The notes under the pieces were generated by a model. That model was not told where the DNA came from, made no database searches, and worked only from the letters and a program-made list of their open reading frames with translations. A program made the translations under genes and the position numbers. From CBDFFW01 sp965246945 (GTDB lineage Bacteria; Pseudomonadota; Alphaproteobacteria; UBA11073), in the NCBI GenBank assembly GCA_965246945.1, contig CBDFFW010000001.1:1054001-1118000 (forward strand): a stretch of 64,000 bases of DNA, given 5' to 3'. Below, in pieces: positions 1-8,120 of this stretch (position 1 is its first letter; every line of letters starts with the position of its first letter).

Positions 1-728
1 AGCGATTACAAAATCCGAAATTCAGCGCTTTGCGCTCCTTCGCACCGGCGGAAACTTCTGATGAAATATCGTTATTGGCAGAAGGTTTTAAAATTGGTTA
101 TGATGTTGATAGCAATGTGGTGAAAGCCGGAATTATCGGTTTGTCCTATATGGCTGAAAAAACCGGCATTTTAAATCCAGTAGCTGAAGATGAGGACGAG
201 GATTTATCCTTCGACAGTTTATTTGGTGGCGACAGCGATAAAGACAGTGGTAATAGCGGTGGTATGATGTCCGGCTTGCCGAAACCGGCGAAATCAGAAA
301 AAGTTGAAGAAGAGGAAGCTTTTGATTTTGGTAAGCTATTCTCCGGTTTTGATGAAGAAGATGAAACCACAACCGCCAATACAGATAACGATACGGTTGA
401 TGACGAAGATCCATTTGCCGAATTATTTAATGAGCTGGCCGCCGAAGAAGAAATGCCTGTTGCAGAAAAAGAATTGGTGAACGCCGATGGCGAAGTGATT
501 GCCGATGACGCACCGTTTGATTTTGGTGCATTATTTGGTAGCGAAGAAAAGACCGATGAAGAAGACGAAGGCGAGGGTGAGCGTAAAGGTGGCGGGAGCA
601 GCAAAGGCCCAGCGCCGGCCAATAAAGCGCCCGATGTTAAAGTAGAACAAGCGATGCAAGACAGCGCCGTGAAATTAAGCGGGTTATTTGGCAGCGGCGC
701 GCCAGGTAAACCTGGGGGCGGGATGTAA
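1..728 (+). CDS. C-terminal part of an acidic protein with repeated F-x-x-LF motifs (5' end outside window)
   Basis: The reading frame is open from base 3 and ends with TAA at 726-728, so the start lies upstream of the window; a TTG at 30 is only an internal candidate. The visible 240 or so residues are strongly acidic (runs of D and E) and contain several copies of a short motif of the form F-D/A-x-x-LF: SFDSLFGG, FDFGKLFSG, FAELFNEL, FDFGALFGS and a final SGLFGSG. The tail is Gly/Pro-rich and ends GKPGGGM. I do not recognise a family. Such spaced aromatic motifs in a disordered acidic chain look like binding motifs for a partner, but that is inference. The gene converges on dut with no gap between the two stop codons. 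Confidence 0.7.
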   Translation, partial: RLQNPKFSALRSFAPAETSDEISLLAEGFKIGYDVDSNVVKAGIIGLSYMAEKTGILNPVAEDEDEDLSFDSLFGGDSDKDSGNSGGMMSGLPKPAKSEKVEEEEAFDFGKLFSGFDEEDETTTANTDNDTVDDEDPFAELFNELAAEEEMPVAEKELVNADGEVIADDAPFDFGALFGSEEKTDEEDEGEGERKGGGSSKGPAPANKAPDVKVEQAMQDSAVKLSGLFGSGAPGKPGGGM

Positions 729-1208
729 CTAAGCGGCTTTGCTGTTGGTGGCGGTCGACGCGACACCTGTTGAACCGAAACCACCAGCGCCGCGGGTGGT
801 TGTTTCTAAGTTATCAACTACCTGCCATTGGCCTTGCTGTACAGGGGCAATAATTAATTGTGCAATACGCATACCGCGCTCGACCACAAAATCAGCATCG
901 CCGTGATTGATTAAAATTACGCCGATTTCGCCGCGATAATCAGCATCAATTGTACCAGGACTATTTAAAACTGTTACCCCGCTTTTAAACGCCAGACCTG
1001 AACGGGGGCGAACCTGCGCTTCGTAATTGGCCGGCAAGGCAATGGCAATCCCAGTGGGGATTAAAGCGCGTTTACCAGGGGCTAACGTAATTGCTTCCTT
1101 AACAGCAGCGAGCAAATCTGCACCGGCAGCTTGGGCCGTGGCATAATGCGGCAGCGCCAAATCATCATTATCACCAAGCCGCTGCAAAGAAATTTGAACC
1201 ATAAACAT
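729..1208 (-). CDS. dut: Deoxyuridine 5'-triphosphate nucleotidohydrolase (dUTPase)
   Basis: Hydrolyses dUTP to dUMP and pyrophosphate, keeping uracil out of DNA and feeding dTMP synthesis; the family is a cytosolic homotrimer. All the dUTPase signatures are readable in 159 residues: PRSGLAFKSGV (motif II), the uracil-binding LNSPGTIDADYRGEIG (motif III), ERGMRIAQLIIAPV (motif IV) and the C-terminal Gly-rich RGAGGFGSTG (motif V) that closes over the substrate. Length is normal for the family. Starts at codon 1 or at Met3 are both possible and neither has a clear ribosome binding site. The stop abuts the stop of the convergent acidic-protein gene. Confidence 0.97.
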   Translation of the reverse strand: MFMVQISLQRLGDNDDLALPHYATAQAAGADLLAAVKEAITLAPGKRALIPTGIAIALPANYEAQVRPRSGLAFKSGVTVLNSPGTIDADYRGEIGVILINHGDADFVVERGMRIAQLIIAPVQQGQWQVVDNLETTTRGAGGFGSTGVASTATNSKAA

Positions 1209-1247
1209 AAATTAAAATATTGAATATATTTTGTCACGCTTTCTGGT

Positions 1248-1964
1248 CTAAAGCTGAAAATGCTTAAGATTATTTTTGTAAACACGATCAATCATATCAT
1301 GACGTGCTTTGTACCAAAGCCGAGTATCGGGTTTGGTATAATCTTCGTTAGCTCTAACGATAAAACCGAATTTTTCATGAAAATCTTTGGCCAATTGGCC
1401 TTTAGCATTTAAATCGGTGGCGCTAGTATCCAATACAATCAAGGCATCCGGCCAACGCCAATTAATTGCCTGAATAACACTTTCTATCAAAAAACGTCCC
1501 AAACCTTGGCCTTGATGCTCAGCCAAAATACCAATATATTCAATGCGTACTTTTGAATGATCCAGAAAAGCATAATATTCAGGCGGAAAAATATGAACAA
1601 TACCTAATGGTAGTCCAGTACGATCACGTAAAACACCGGTTTCCAAATAATTGAATGTATTCAACCAATCACGGCTGGTGGCACTTTCAATCGGTAGCCA
1701 GCAAACTTGATGAGCGATTTTATTATGTAAAGCAAAACGGGTATGAATTTTAACTTGGTGAAAAATATTGAAATCCAAATAAATATCTGAATAATTTTCG
1801 GGTGATTGCAACAATTTGGCACAAATGGCTGCTTTGACGGCAGTTGGCAAATATAAATCCCAGCTATCTACCGTTATTTCCGGAACTTCAATAAATTGGC
1901 CAGGCTGATATTCGCCGCGCAAATTTTTGCCTTTGCGGGGTAATAATTTCGGCCGGATATTCAT
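1248..1964 (-). CDS. GNAT-family N-acetyltransferase
   Basis: The 238-residue product has a clear acetyl-CoA binding motif A late in the chain: RIEYIGILAEHQGQGLGRF, with the Q-x-x-G-x-G core of the GNAT fold, followed by a helix and the DTSATDLNAKGQLAKDFHEKFGF segment typical of motif B. The first 90 residues are basic and not typical of the minimal GNAT domain, so the acceptor substrate cannot be named. It lies between dut and trmB on the same strand with 39 bp to dut, so cotranscription is plausible. Confidence is high for the fold and low for any specific substrate. Confidence 0.8.
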   Translation of the reverse strand: MNIRPKLLPRKGKNLRGEYQPGQFIEVPEITVDSWDLYLPTAVKAAICAKLLQSPENYSDIYLDFNIFHQVKIHTRFALHNKIAHQVCWLPIESATSRDWLNTFNYLETGVLRDRTGLPLGIVHIFPPEYYAFLDHSKVRIEYIGILAEHQGQGLGRFLIESVIQAINWRWPDALIVLDTSATDLNAKGQLAKDFHEKFGFIVRANEDYTKPDTRLWYKARHDMIDRVYKNNLKHFQL

Positions 1965-2011
1965 GCGGGTATTTTGTTGCTTGCAAATTGCTTAAAGCAA
2001 TAATTTCGTAG

Positions 2012-2740
2012 TTATTGGCGTTTAAACCGAAAATATTGCATTTCTCGGCCAGCGGTTAAGGCTTTCCGGCCAAAGCGGGTCAGTGGTTCGGTGGCTGGGC
2101 GCTGCCAATTTAGCTCAGCACTCGCATCTGCCCAAATTAATTGCGGTTCGTTCAGGGCATGTTGATGCAACCAGGCTTGCATGCCGGCATGATCACTGGC
2201 CAGCAACACGCTGCCGCCTGGTTTTACGACCCTAATAATTTCGGCCAAAACCGGCGGTTGTAAAAAACGCCTGATATGGTGCCGTTTTTTGGGCCAAGGA
2301 TCGGGACAAATTAGGGCAAAATGATCGATGGATGCAGTTTGCAATGCTTGCAGTAACCCCCAGCCATCATCCAAATGTAGGCGGATATTTTCGGTGTCAG
2401 CGGCCAACATATCTTTGACCAATAAGGACACCCCCGCCTCATACGGTTCAGCCCCTAAAAAACCGTCTTCCGGATGTTGCTGCGCTTGATAAAATAACCG
2501 TTCGCCATCGCCGAATCCGCATTCCAGCCAAATTTGCTGTCTTGGTTGCGTAAACAAGGTGTGCGGATCAAGCGTGCCTGGCAGGGTAGTCAGCGCAAAA
2601 GTAAATTTGGGCAAAACCGCCAACGCTTCCTGCCGGCTGACCGATAACCCTTTGGCCCGCCGGCCAAAGACATTGCGTTTTTGAATAAGGCCAGCGGTTT
2701 CCATGCTGTTAACGCAGCGTATCCGGTTAATCTTTGTCAA
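2012..2740 (-). CDS. trmB: tRNA (guanine-N7-)-methyltransferase
   Basis: Uses S-adenosylmethionine to make m7G46 in the variable loop of tRNAs. The diagnostic PDPWPKKRHHIRRF stretch, the SAM-binding LECGFGDGERL motif, and the C-terminal TRFGRKALTAGREMQYFRF are all present. I kept the TTG start at 2740 because an AGGAG lies 9 bases upstream of it; an ATG 12 codons in (2704) has no comparable site. The N-terminal VFGRRAKGLSVSRQ matches the usual alphaproteobacterial beginning. It is divergent from glmU with about 45 bp between start codons, so the two promoters must overlap. Confidence 0.95.
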   Translation of the reverse strand: MTKINRIRCVNSMETAGLIQKRNVFGRRAKGLSVSRQEALAVLPKFTFALTTLPGTLDPHTLFTQPRQQIWLECGFGDGERLFYQAQQHPEDGFLGAEPYEAGVSLLVKDMLAADTENIRLHLDDGWGLLQALQTASIDHFALICPDPWPKKRHHIRRFLQPPVLAEIIRVVKPGGSVLLASDHAGMQAWLHQHALNEPQLIWADASAELNWQRPATEPLTRFGRKALTAGREMQYFRFKRQ

Positions 2741-2785
2741 TATTCCTGACTCCTAAAATCCAGCATAACCGGCTAGGATCGCTTT

Positions 2786-4117
2786 ATGAATCAAAGTGAA
2801 TTGGCGGTTATTATTCTGGCGGCGGGCAACAGCACGCGCATGCAGAGCAGCACGCCCAAGGTATTGCACAAATTGGCAGGCGTGCCGCTCATTAGCTATG
2901 TGGTGCATACGGCCGAGGCATTGCAGCCCGCGCAAATTGTCACCGTGGCGCGGCCGCGCGATACGGCTGCCATTCAATCCGCGGTCAGCCCGCATATGGT
3001 GGTAACGCAGCCGGAAGCGCGCGGAACCGCCGATGCCGTGCAAATGGCGGCACCGCATATCAAAGCGCTTTACACGCTGATTTTATATGGCGATGTGCCG
3101 CTGATTAATCCCAATACCTTGCGCAAATTGCTGGTGCGGGCACAAGGCACCGATCAGCCAGGTGTGGTGATGCTAGGCATGGAACTGGCACAGCCCACCG
3201 GCTATGGCCGCTTGCTAACAGCAGCGCAGCAATTGTTGGGCATTGTGGAAGAAAAAGATGCTGATACGCAGCAAAAGGCGATTACGCTTTGTAACAGCGG
3301 GGTGATGCTGGTGCGCACCGCCTTACTACAAGAATTACTGCCATGCATCGGCAATCAAAATGCACAAAATGAATTTTATCTCACCGATATTGTGAAGGTG
3401 GCGGTTGAGCGTGACACCGTATGTGCCTATGAAATTTGTCTGGCCGATGAGGTGCGCGGGGTGAATAGCCGTGCAGATCTGGCGGCCGTAAGCGCGGTGG
3501 TGCAACAGCAATTGCGCGCCCACCACTTGGCGCAAGGGATAACGATGCTAGACCCCAATACGGTGTTTTTTAGTTATGACACACAAATTGGACCAGATTG
3601 CACTATCGGCCCCTATGTGGTGTTTGGGCCATCTGTAATTGTGGAGTCCGATGTGGAAATTTTATGTTTCTGCCAGCTTGCAGGGGCAACGATTAAACAA
3701 GGTGCGCGCATCGGGCCGTTTGCGCATTTGCGGCCATCAACCGTGATTGGCGAATATGCCAAAGTGGGGAATTTTGTGGAATTGAAACAAACGGTGCTGG
3801 GCCCGCGCGTTAAAGTGAACCACCTCAGTTATATTGGCGATGCCGCGGTGGGTGAGGGCGCCAATATCGGCGCAGGCACTATCACCTGCAATTATGATGG
3901 CTTTCACAAAGCGCGCACGATTATCGAAAGTGGTGCCTTTATCGGCAGCAATACCGCCTTGATCGCGCCCGTCAATATCGGTGCCGATGCCATCATCGCC
4001 GCCGGCAGTGTGATTACCCAAGATGTCCCCGCTGACAGCATGGTCTTGGCGAGAGCTCCCCAAACCAACAAACCCGATGGTGCGAAGCGATTTAGGGTGA
4101 AAAAGGGGACGGTGTAG
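2786..4117 (+). CDS. glmU: Bifunctional UDP-N-acetylglucosamine pyrophosphorylase / glucosamine-1-phosphate acetyltransferase
   Basis: Makes UDP-GlcNAc, precursor of peptidoglycan and lipid A. The N-terminal half is a nucleotidyltransferase starting ELAVIILAAGNSTRM, with LYGDVPLI (metal-binding Asp) and an NSGVMLV segment. The C-terminal half is a left-handed beta-helix acetyltransferase: hexapeptide repeats, HLRPSTVIGEYAKVGNFVE, NHLSYIGDAAVGEGANIGAG and CNYDGFHKARTIIESGAFIG. At 443 residues it is of normal length and intact. The last codons overlap the end of a small convergent ORF by 26 bp. The pathway partner glmS lies 0.9 kb downstream on the same strand, separated by an AT-rich island. 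Confidence 0.98.
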   Translation: MNQSELAVIILAAGNSTRMQSSTPKVLHKLAGVPLISYVVHTAEALQPAQIVTVARPRDTAAIQSAVSPHMVVTQPEARGTADAVQMAAPHIKALYTLILYGDVPLINPNTLRKLLVRAQGTDQPGVVMLGMELAQPTGYGRLLTAAQQLLGIVEEKDADTQQKAITLCNSGVMLVRTALLQELLPCIGNQNAQNEFYLTDIVKVAVERDTVCAYEICLADEVRGVNSRADLAAVSAVVQQQLRAHHLAQGITMLDPNTVFFSYDTQIGPDCTIGPYVVFGPSVIVESDVEILCFCQLAGATIKQGARIGPFAHLRPSTVIGEYAKVGNFVELKQTVLGPRVKVNHLSYIGDAAVGEGANIGAGTITCNYDGFHKARTIIESGAFIGSNTALIAPVNIGADAIIAAGSVITQDVPADSMVLARAPQTNKPDGAKRFRVKKGTV

Positions 4118-4322
4118 GAATTGGTGTTTTTCTTAAATTTTTCTCAAGTAGTTGAATTTTAAGACGTTCCAAACAAACAAATAATCTTTCATCTTCAGAT
4201 GATATAATTAAGCCAAGAAACGGAGTTTTGATGCTATTATATATTGCATTAAAATCTTTAATGTAAATTTCTGTTAATGGTTCATCAGAAGCAACAGCTA
4301 AAACTTCTAAATTATTTTTCAA
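4092..4322 (-). CDS. Hypothetical protein, probable C-terminal fragment of a frameshifted gene
   Basis: A 76-codon ORF opening with TTG, but the same frame is open upstream to about 4394 and overlaps the end of the neighbouring ORF (4351-4773) in another frame. Read from the overlap it continues IKKVLIKNYTSRDEYKQGLE into KNNLEVLAVASDEPLTEIY and ends KTPIPTPSPFSP. The composition looks like real coding sequence, and the simplest view is that it is the C-terminal part of the upstream ORF, separated by a shift at a run of six A (T at 4374-4379 on the plus strand). No family recognised. The AT-rich composition contrasts with glmU and glmS on both sides. Confidence 0.45.
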   Translation of the reverse strand: MKNNLEVLAVASDEPLTEIYIKDFNAIYNSIKTPFLGLIISSEDERLFVCLERLKIQLLEKNLRKTPIPTPSPFSP

Positions 4323-4350
4323 CTCCAGACCCTGTTTGTATTCATCTCGG

Positions 4351-4773
4351 CTAGTATAATTTTTGATTAGGACTTTTTTGATATTGCCTACTATCTAACC
4401 TACTTTGGATATAGCCAATTCTACAATTTATCCATTCATCATTTACTAAAGTATAAGTTTTTAAATCAGGATCATATAGAACGGCATAGTTTTCACCTTC
4501 ATGAAGATAATATGTTCTTTCTGCATAACTGCTTTGTGCTAATTTATTGGGGTCATTATTAGTGATTCTAATTTGGCCTAAATAAATACAGTTTGGATAA
4601 TTTTCATTTATTGCAATGTTATCGCCTGATTGAACACCACGATTATAAAAAGGAGATTTTTTATAATCATAAATTGGCAGTGCTGATTTTTTACTGTCCC
4701 GTATACCTTGCAAATAGCCAATATTGTTTGAATAAATAAATCCAAAAACAACCATTATCATTGTAATAAGCAT
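4351..4773 (-). CDS. Hypothetical membrane-anchored protein, probable N-terminal part of a frameshifted gene
   Basis: The 140-residue ORF starts with ATG at 4773 and begins with one hydrophobic segment (MLITMIMVVFGFIYSNNIG), which reads as a membrane anchor or uncleaved signal, followed by a soluble portion rich in Asn, Tyr and Asp with two Cys. Its last residues, RQYQKSPNQKLY, look out of frame; shifting by one at the A-run would join it to the ORF at 4092-4394 and give a protein of about 240 residues. I do not recognise the family. It sits in an AT-rich island between glmU and glmS and is transcribed against both, which suggests acquired DNA. Confidence 0.5.
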   Translation of the reverse strand: MLITMIMVVFGFIYSNNIGYLQGIRDSKKSALPIYDYKKSPFYNRGVQSGDNIAINENYPNCIYLGQIRITNNDPNKLAQSSYAERTYYLHEGENYAVLYDPDLKTYTLVNDEWINCRIGYIQSRLDSRQYQKSPNQKLY

Positions 4774-4994
4774 TGATGTATCTTTTTTTGTATATTTTCT
4801 ATTTGCAGTAATGTGCTGTTAAATTTATCAGATATTTGATTAATAAGATATGTTAAGTCTATTCTCATATGTTTTCATATCATATGCTAAACATGAAAGC
4901 ATTAATAATGTTTGTTTCAAATTGTCGTTTAATATGAGGATTTGGAGCAGCAAATTGCTTGTCAGTAATGCCTGATAGGCCGAAATTCAGATTC

Positions 4995-6833
4995 ATGTGT
5001 GGAATTGTCGGCGCGGTGAGCGCCAATCAAGATGTGGTGCCAGCCATAATGGCCGGGCTACAGCGGTTGGAATATCGGGGATATGACAGTGCAGGGATTG
5101 CAGTGCTGGAACACGGCGAATTGCAGCGTGTACGCGCGGCGGGCAAACTGGCGGCGTTGCAGGCGGAACTGGCACAACAGCCGTTGCATGGCACGCTTGG
5201 CATCGGCCATACGCGCTGGGCCACGCATGGTGTGCCAAGCGAGCGCAATGCGCATCCGCATATCGGGGGCGCCAAAGGATATCAGAGTGCTGTAGTGCAT
5301 AACGGCATTATTGAAAATTACCAGGCGTTGAAGGATCAGTTGCTGGCAGCAGGCGCGCAATTTACCAGCGATACCGATACGGAAGTATTTGCCCAATGGC
5401 TGGCTGCTGAATTGCAAACAGGAATTGCGCCGCAAAATGCATTCGCGAATACCTTAAAGGAACTGCATGGCGCGTTTGCATTGGCGGTGATTATTCAATC
5501 CGCGCCGCAACAATTATGGGTCGCGCGCCAAGGTACGCCATTGGTATTGGGGCGCGGCGAAACGGGTTATTATGCGGCATCGGATGCGACCGCTTTGGCT
5601 GGTTTAACACGCGAATTATGCTATCTGGATGACGGTGATTATGCTGTGCTAACTGCCGATAGCACGCAAATATTTAATGAAAAAGATGAAGCGGTGCAGC
5701 GTCCCTGGCGGCCCAGCACGATGAATGCAGTGACGTTGACCAAAGGGCCATACCGGCATTTCATGCATAAAGAAATTCATGAGCAGCCGGAGGTGCTGGG
5801 CCATACCATCAATCACTATGTGCATCCCACCACCGGCGCATTAACCCTGCCGGAATTGCCGTGGGATTGGGCGAAGTTACAGCGGCTAACCATTAGTGCG
5901 TGCGGCACGGCGTATTATGCCGGCATGCTGGCCAAATACTGGTTTGAAAGCATCGCCAAATTACCGGTGGAAGTGGAGATTGCTTCGGAATGGCGTTACC
6001 GTGATCCATGCTTTCCGCAGCCAGGGGGCTTGTTAGTGATTTCGCAATCCGGCGAAACTTTGGATACTTTAGAAGCGGTGAAATTGGCTAAAGCCAATGG
6101 GTATCCCACAGCTGCAATTGTGAATGTGGAAGAAAGCACAATAGCCCGAACAGTTGATAGTGTGATGTATACTTTGGCTGGCCCAGAAATTAGCGTGGCG
6201 AGCACAAAAGCGACCACTTCGCAATTATCAGTGTTGGCATGTCTAGTGTTAGCAGCGGCGCAGGCGCGGGGCACGTTAACGTCAGCGCAAGTGCAAGCCC
6301 ATACCGCCGCATTGCGCGAAGTGCCCGCAAAAATCGCGCAGATGTTGCAAAGTGAAAAAATAGTAGAAACGATTGCGCATGATATTGCAGTGGCTCGGGA
6401 TGTGTTGTGCCTAGGGCGCGGAACTGCTTATCCGTTAGCTTTGGAAGGGGCGTTAAAGCTCAAAGAAATTTCTTATATTCATGCGGAGGCTTATCCGGCG
6501 GGTGAATTAAAACACGGCCCGATTGCACTGATTGATGAACATGTGCCGGTGCTGGTGGTCGCGCCGCCCTCTAACTGGTTGCCAAAGACCATGAGCAATG
6601 TGCAGGAAGTGCATGCCCGCGGCGGCAAGATTTGCCTACTGGCCGATAAAGCCACTCTCGCGCAAAGCGAAGTTAAGGTTGCCTGGCAGTTTGAATTACC
6701 CGATTGCGACCCCTGGGTGGCACCGATTTTATATACCGTGCCCATGCAATTGCTCGCTTACCATGTGGCCGTAGCAAAAGGGACGGATGTCGATCAGCCC
6801 CGGAATTTGGCCAAGGCGGTGACGGTGGAATAG
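4995..6833 (+). CDS. glmS: Glutamine--fructose-6-phosphate aminotransferase (isomerizing)
   Basis: Converts fructose-6-phosphate and glutamine to glucosamine-6-phosphate, the first step to UDP-GlcNAc. I place the start at the ATG at 4995, not at a TTG 12 codons upstream, because the enzyme needs Cys2 as its N-terminal nucleophile and the sequence here reads M-C-GIVGAVSANQD. That gives 612 residues, normal for the family. The glutaminase domain shows GYDSAGIAVL and HTRWATHG; two SIS domains follow with ISACGTAYYAGMLAKYW, ISQSGETLDTLEAVKLA and the C-terminal HAEAYPAGELKHGPIALI. I see no glmS ribozyme in the 220 bp upstream, as expected outside Gram-positive bacteria. Confidence 0.98.
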   Translation: MCGIVGAVSANQDVVPAIMAGLQRLEYRGYDSAGIAVLEHGELQRVRAAGKLAALQAELAQQPLHGTLGIGHTRWATHGVPSERNAHPHIGGAKGYQSAVVHNGIIENYQALKDQLLAAGAQFTSDTDTEVFAQWLAAELQTGIAPQNAFANTLKELHGAFALAVIIQSAPQQLWVARQGTPLVLGRGETGYYAASDATALAGLTRELCYLDDGDYAVLTADSTQIFNEKDEAVQRPWRPSTMNAVTLTKGPYRHFMHKEIHEQPEVLGHTINHYVHPTTGALTLPELPWDWAKLQRLTISACGTAYYAGMLAKYWFESIAKLPVEVEIASEWRYRDPCFPQPGGLLVISQSGETLDTLEAVKLAKANGYPTAAIVNVEESTIARTVDSVMYTLAGPEISVASTKATTSQLSVLACLVLAAAQARGTLTSAQVQAHTAALREVPAKIAQMLQSEKIVETIAHDIAVARDVLCLGRGTAYPLALEGALKLKEISYIHAEAYPAGELKHGPIALIDEHVPVLVVAPPSNWLPKTMSNVQEVHARGGKICLLADKATLAQSEVKVAWQFELPDCDPWVAPILYTVPMQLLAYHVAVAKGTDVDQPRNLAKAVTVE

Positions 6834-6838
6834 CACGC

Positions 6839-7453
6839 CTATTTCAACAGCGGGCTTTCCAAAAAGGCCCAGATCAATAGGGCGGCAGCAGAGCGATAAG
6901 GGGCATATTTTGCGCCGAGGATATCCATTTCTTTGGGGTTTGGGCGGGCAGGTAATTTGCGGATGCGTTTGATGCCTTCTTGGAGCGCCAGATCATGTGC
7001 GGGCCAGACATTGGGGCGTTGCATGGTGAAGATCATATAATTTTCGGCAGTCCAGCGGCCGATGCCTTTAACCTGAGTGAGGATTTGAACAATTTCACCA
7101 TCTGTTTTCTGATCGAGCGCGGCTAAATCCACCCGCCCATCGGCCACATGCTGGGCCAGATCATAAACATAATTCACTTTGGAATTGCTCAGACCCAGCG
7201 CGCGCCATTCTTCAGGTGGCAGTGCCAAACATGCTGCCGGTGTAAAATCATTTCCCAATCGCGCGAAAATCCGTGCATTGATCGCTTCCGCTGCTTTGAC
7301 CGAAATCTGCTGACCAATAATCAAATTAACCAATGAAGACAACTGCGCCGGCTTGGGTCGGAAAACCAACGGGTTGATAGTTAACCGTGCGTTGGCCAAA
7401 TGCTTATGTTTATTGCTCAGTAAATCTAAATGGTCATCAAGCCACGAACGCAT
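6839..7453 (-). CDS. DNA-3-methyladenine glycosylase, HhH-GPD (AlkA-like) family
   Basis: Base-excision-repair glycosylase that removes alkylated purines. The 204-residue chain carries the helix-hairpin-helix TQVKGIGRWTAENYM and the following WPAHDLALQEG, where the Asp after His corresponds to the catalytic Asp of the GPD motif. There is no C-terminal Cys cluster, so it is not a Nth/MutY type iron-sulfur enzyme. Length fits the short AlkA-type enzymes that lack the N-terminal extension of E. coli AlkA. It converges on glmS with a 5 bp gap between stop codons. Confidence 0.9.
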   Translation of the reverse strand: MRSWLDDHLDLLSNKHKHLANARLTINPLVFRPKPAQLSSLVNLIIGQQISVKAAEAINARIFARLGNDFTPAACLALPPEEWRALGLSNSKVNYVYDLAQHVADGRVDLAALDQKTDGEIVQILTQVKGIGRWTAENYMIFTMQRPNVWPAHDLALQEGIKRIRKLPARPNPKEMDILGAKYAPYRSAAALLIWAFLESPLLK

Positions 7454-7547
7454 TAATTAAATATAACTATAAAAGTTGTTTTTTACGATGAAAGTATTTG
7501 CCTTAAGAAAAATTGTTATTTTATATATAAATAACAGGAAATTTATA

Positions 7548-8120
7548 ATGTCAATAAATAGAAAAAAGGAACGATTAGGCAAATTAGCTCTTATTGTGGT
7601 GTCGCCTATCGGTATTGCAGCTTCGCTATATGCACTTGTCGTTTACAGGAACAAAGAACATAAAAAAGATATACGCAATACAAGTTGCGCTGTACTTGCC
7701 CTTTCAATAGCTAGTTTGGCGCTCGAATGTTTTACATATGCAAAAGGTACAGATCTAATTAATGCCCGACAGGCCGCTGCAAAGATCGAGCATCAAAGGG
7801 ATGTTGATTTTCTCCAAAATCTTAAAATTGATAAAGCCAGCGGTTTTACCAATTTCATGATAACTGTTTCAAAGCCCTCAACTTTTGGTGAGCGGATGTA
7901 TAATTTTACAGTATTGCCTAAAGGCGTTGTGACTAACTCACCCCTGCCGTTTGTTGGCCAAGAAATTACCCGCAGTTATGGTGAACAATCTTTACATGAT
8001 ATCGCTGTTGAAAACCCAAGGGTCGCAGCGCTTTTAATGAAGAGCGGGGTTGCTATTTTAGTAACAAAGGGTGATAGCGAGTTAGTAATTAGCCCTAAAC
8101 CTTCGGCAAATAACCCTTAG
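7548..8120 (+). CDS. Hypothetical membrane protein
   Basis: I place the start at the ATG at 7548, preceded by AGGAA at 8 bases, rather than at an upstream in-frame ATG at 7476. This gives about 190 residues: a basic N-terminus (MSINRKKERLGK), two hydrophobic segments (around LALIVVSPIGIAASLYALVV and CAVLALSIASLALECFTYA) and a soluble C-terminal half with no motif I recognise. The gene is AT-richer than its neighbours. Its last 26 bases overlap the 3' end of the convergent aminopeptidase gene. Function unknown. Confidence 0.6.
   Translation: MSINRKKERLGKLALIVVSPIGIAASLYALVVYRNKEHKKDIRNTSCAVLALSIASLALECFTYAKGTDLINARQAAAKIEHQRDVDFLQNLKIDKASGFTNFMITVSKPSTFGERMYNFTVLPKGVVTNSPLPFVGQEITRSYGEQSLHDIAVENPRVAALLMKSGVAILVTKGDSELVISPKPSANNP

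Noticed and set aside
146..784. Long minus-strand ORF (212 codons) opposite the acidic protein
   Set aside because: Its Ser/Pro/Leu-rich translation is the mirror of Asp/Glu codons on the plus strand, and it overlaps dut.
4774..4994. Possible glmS ribozyme or riboswitch upstream of glmS
   Set aside because: No ribozyme core elements seen, and the ribozyme is known from Gram-positive bacteria; the region is simply AT-rich.
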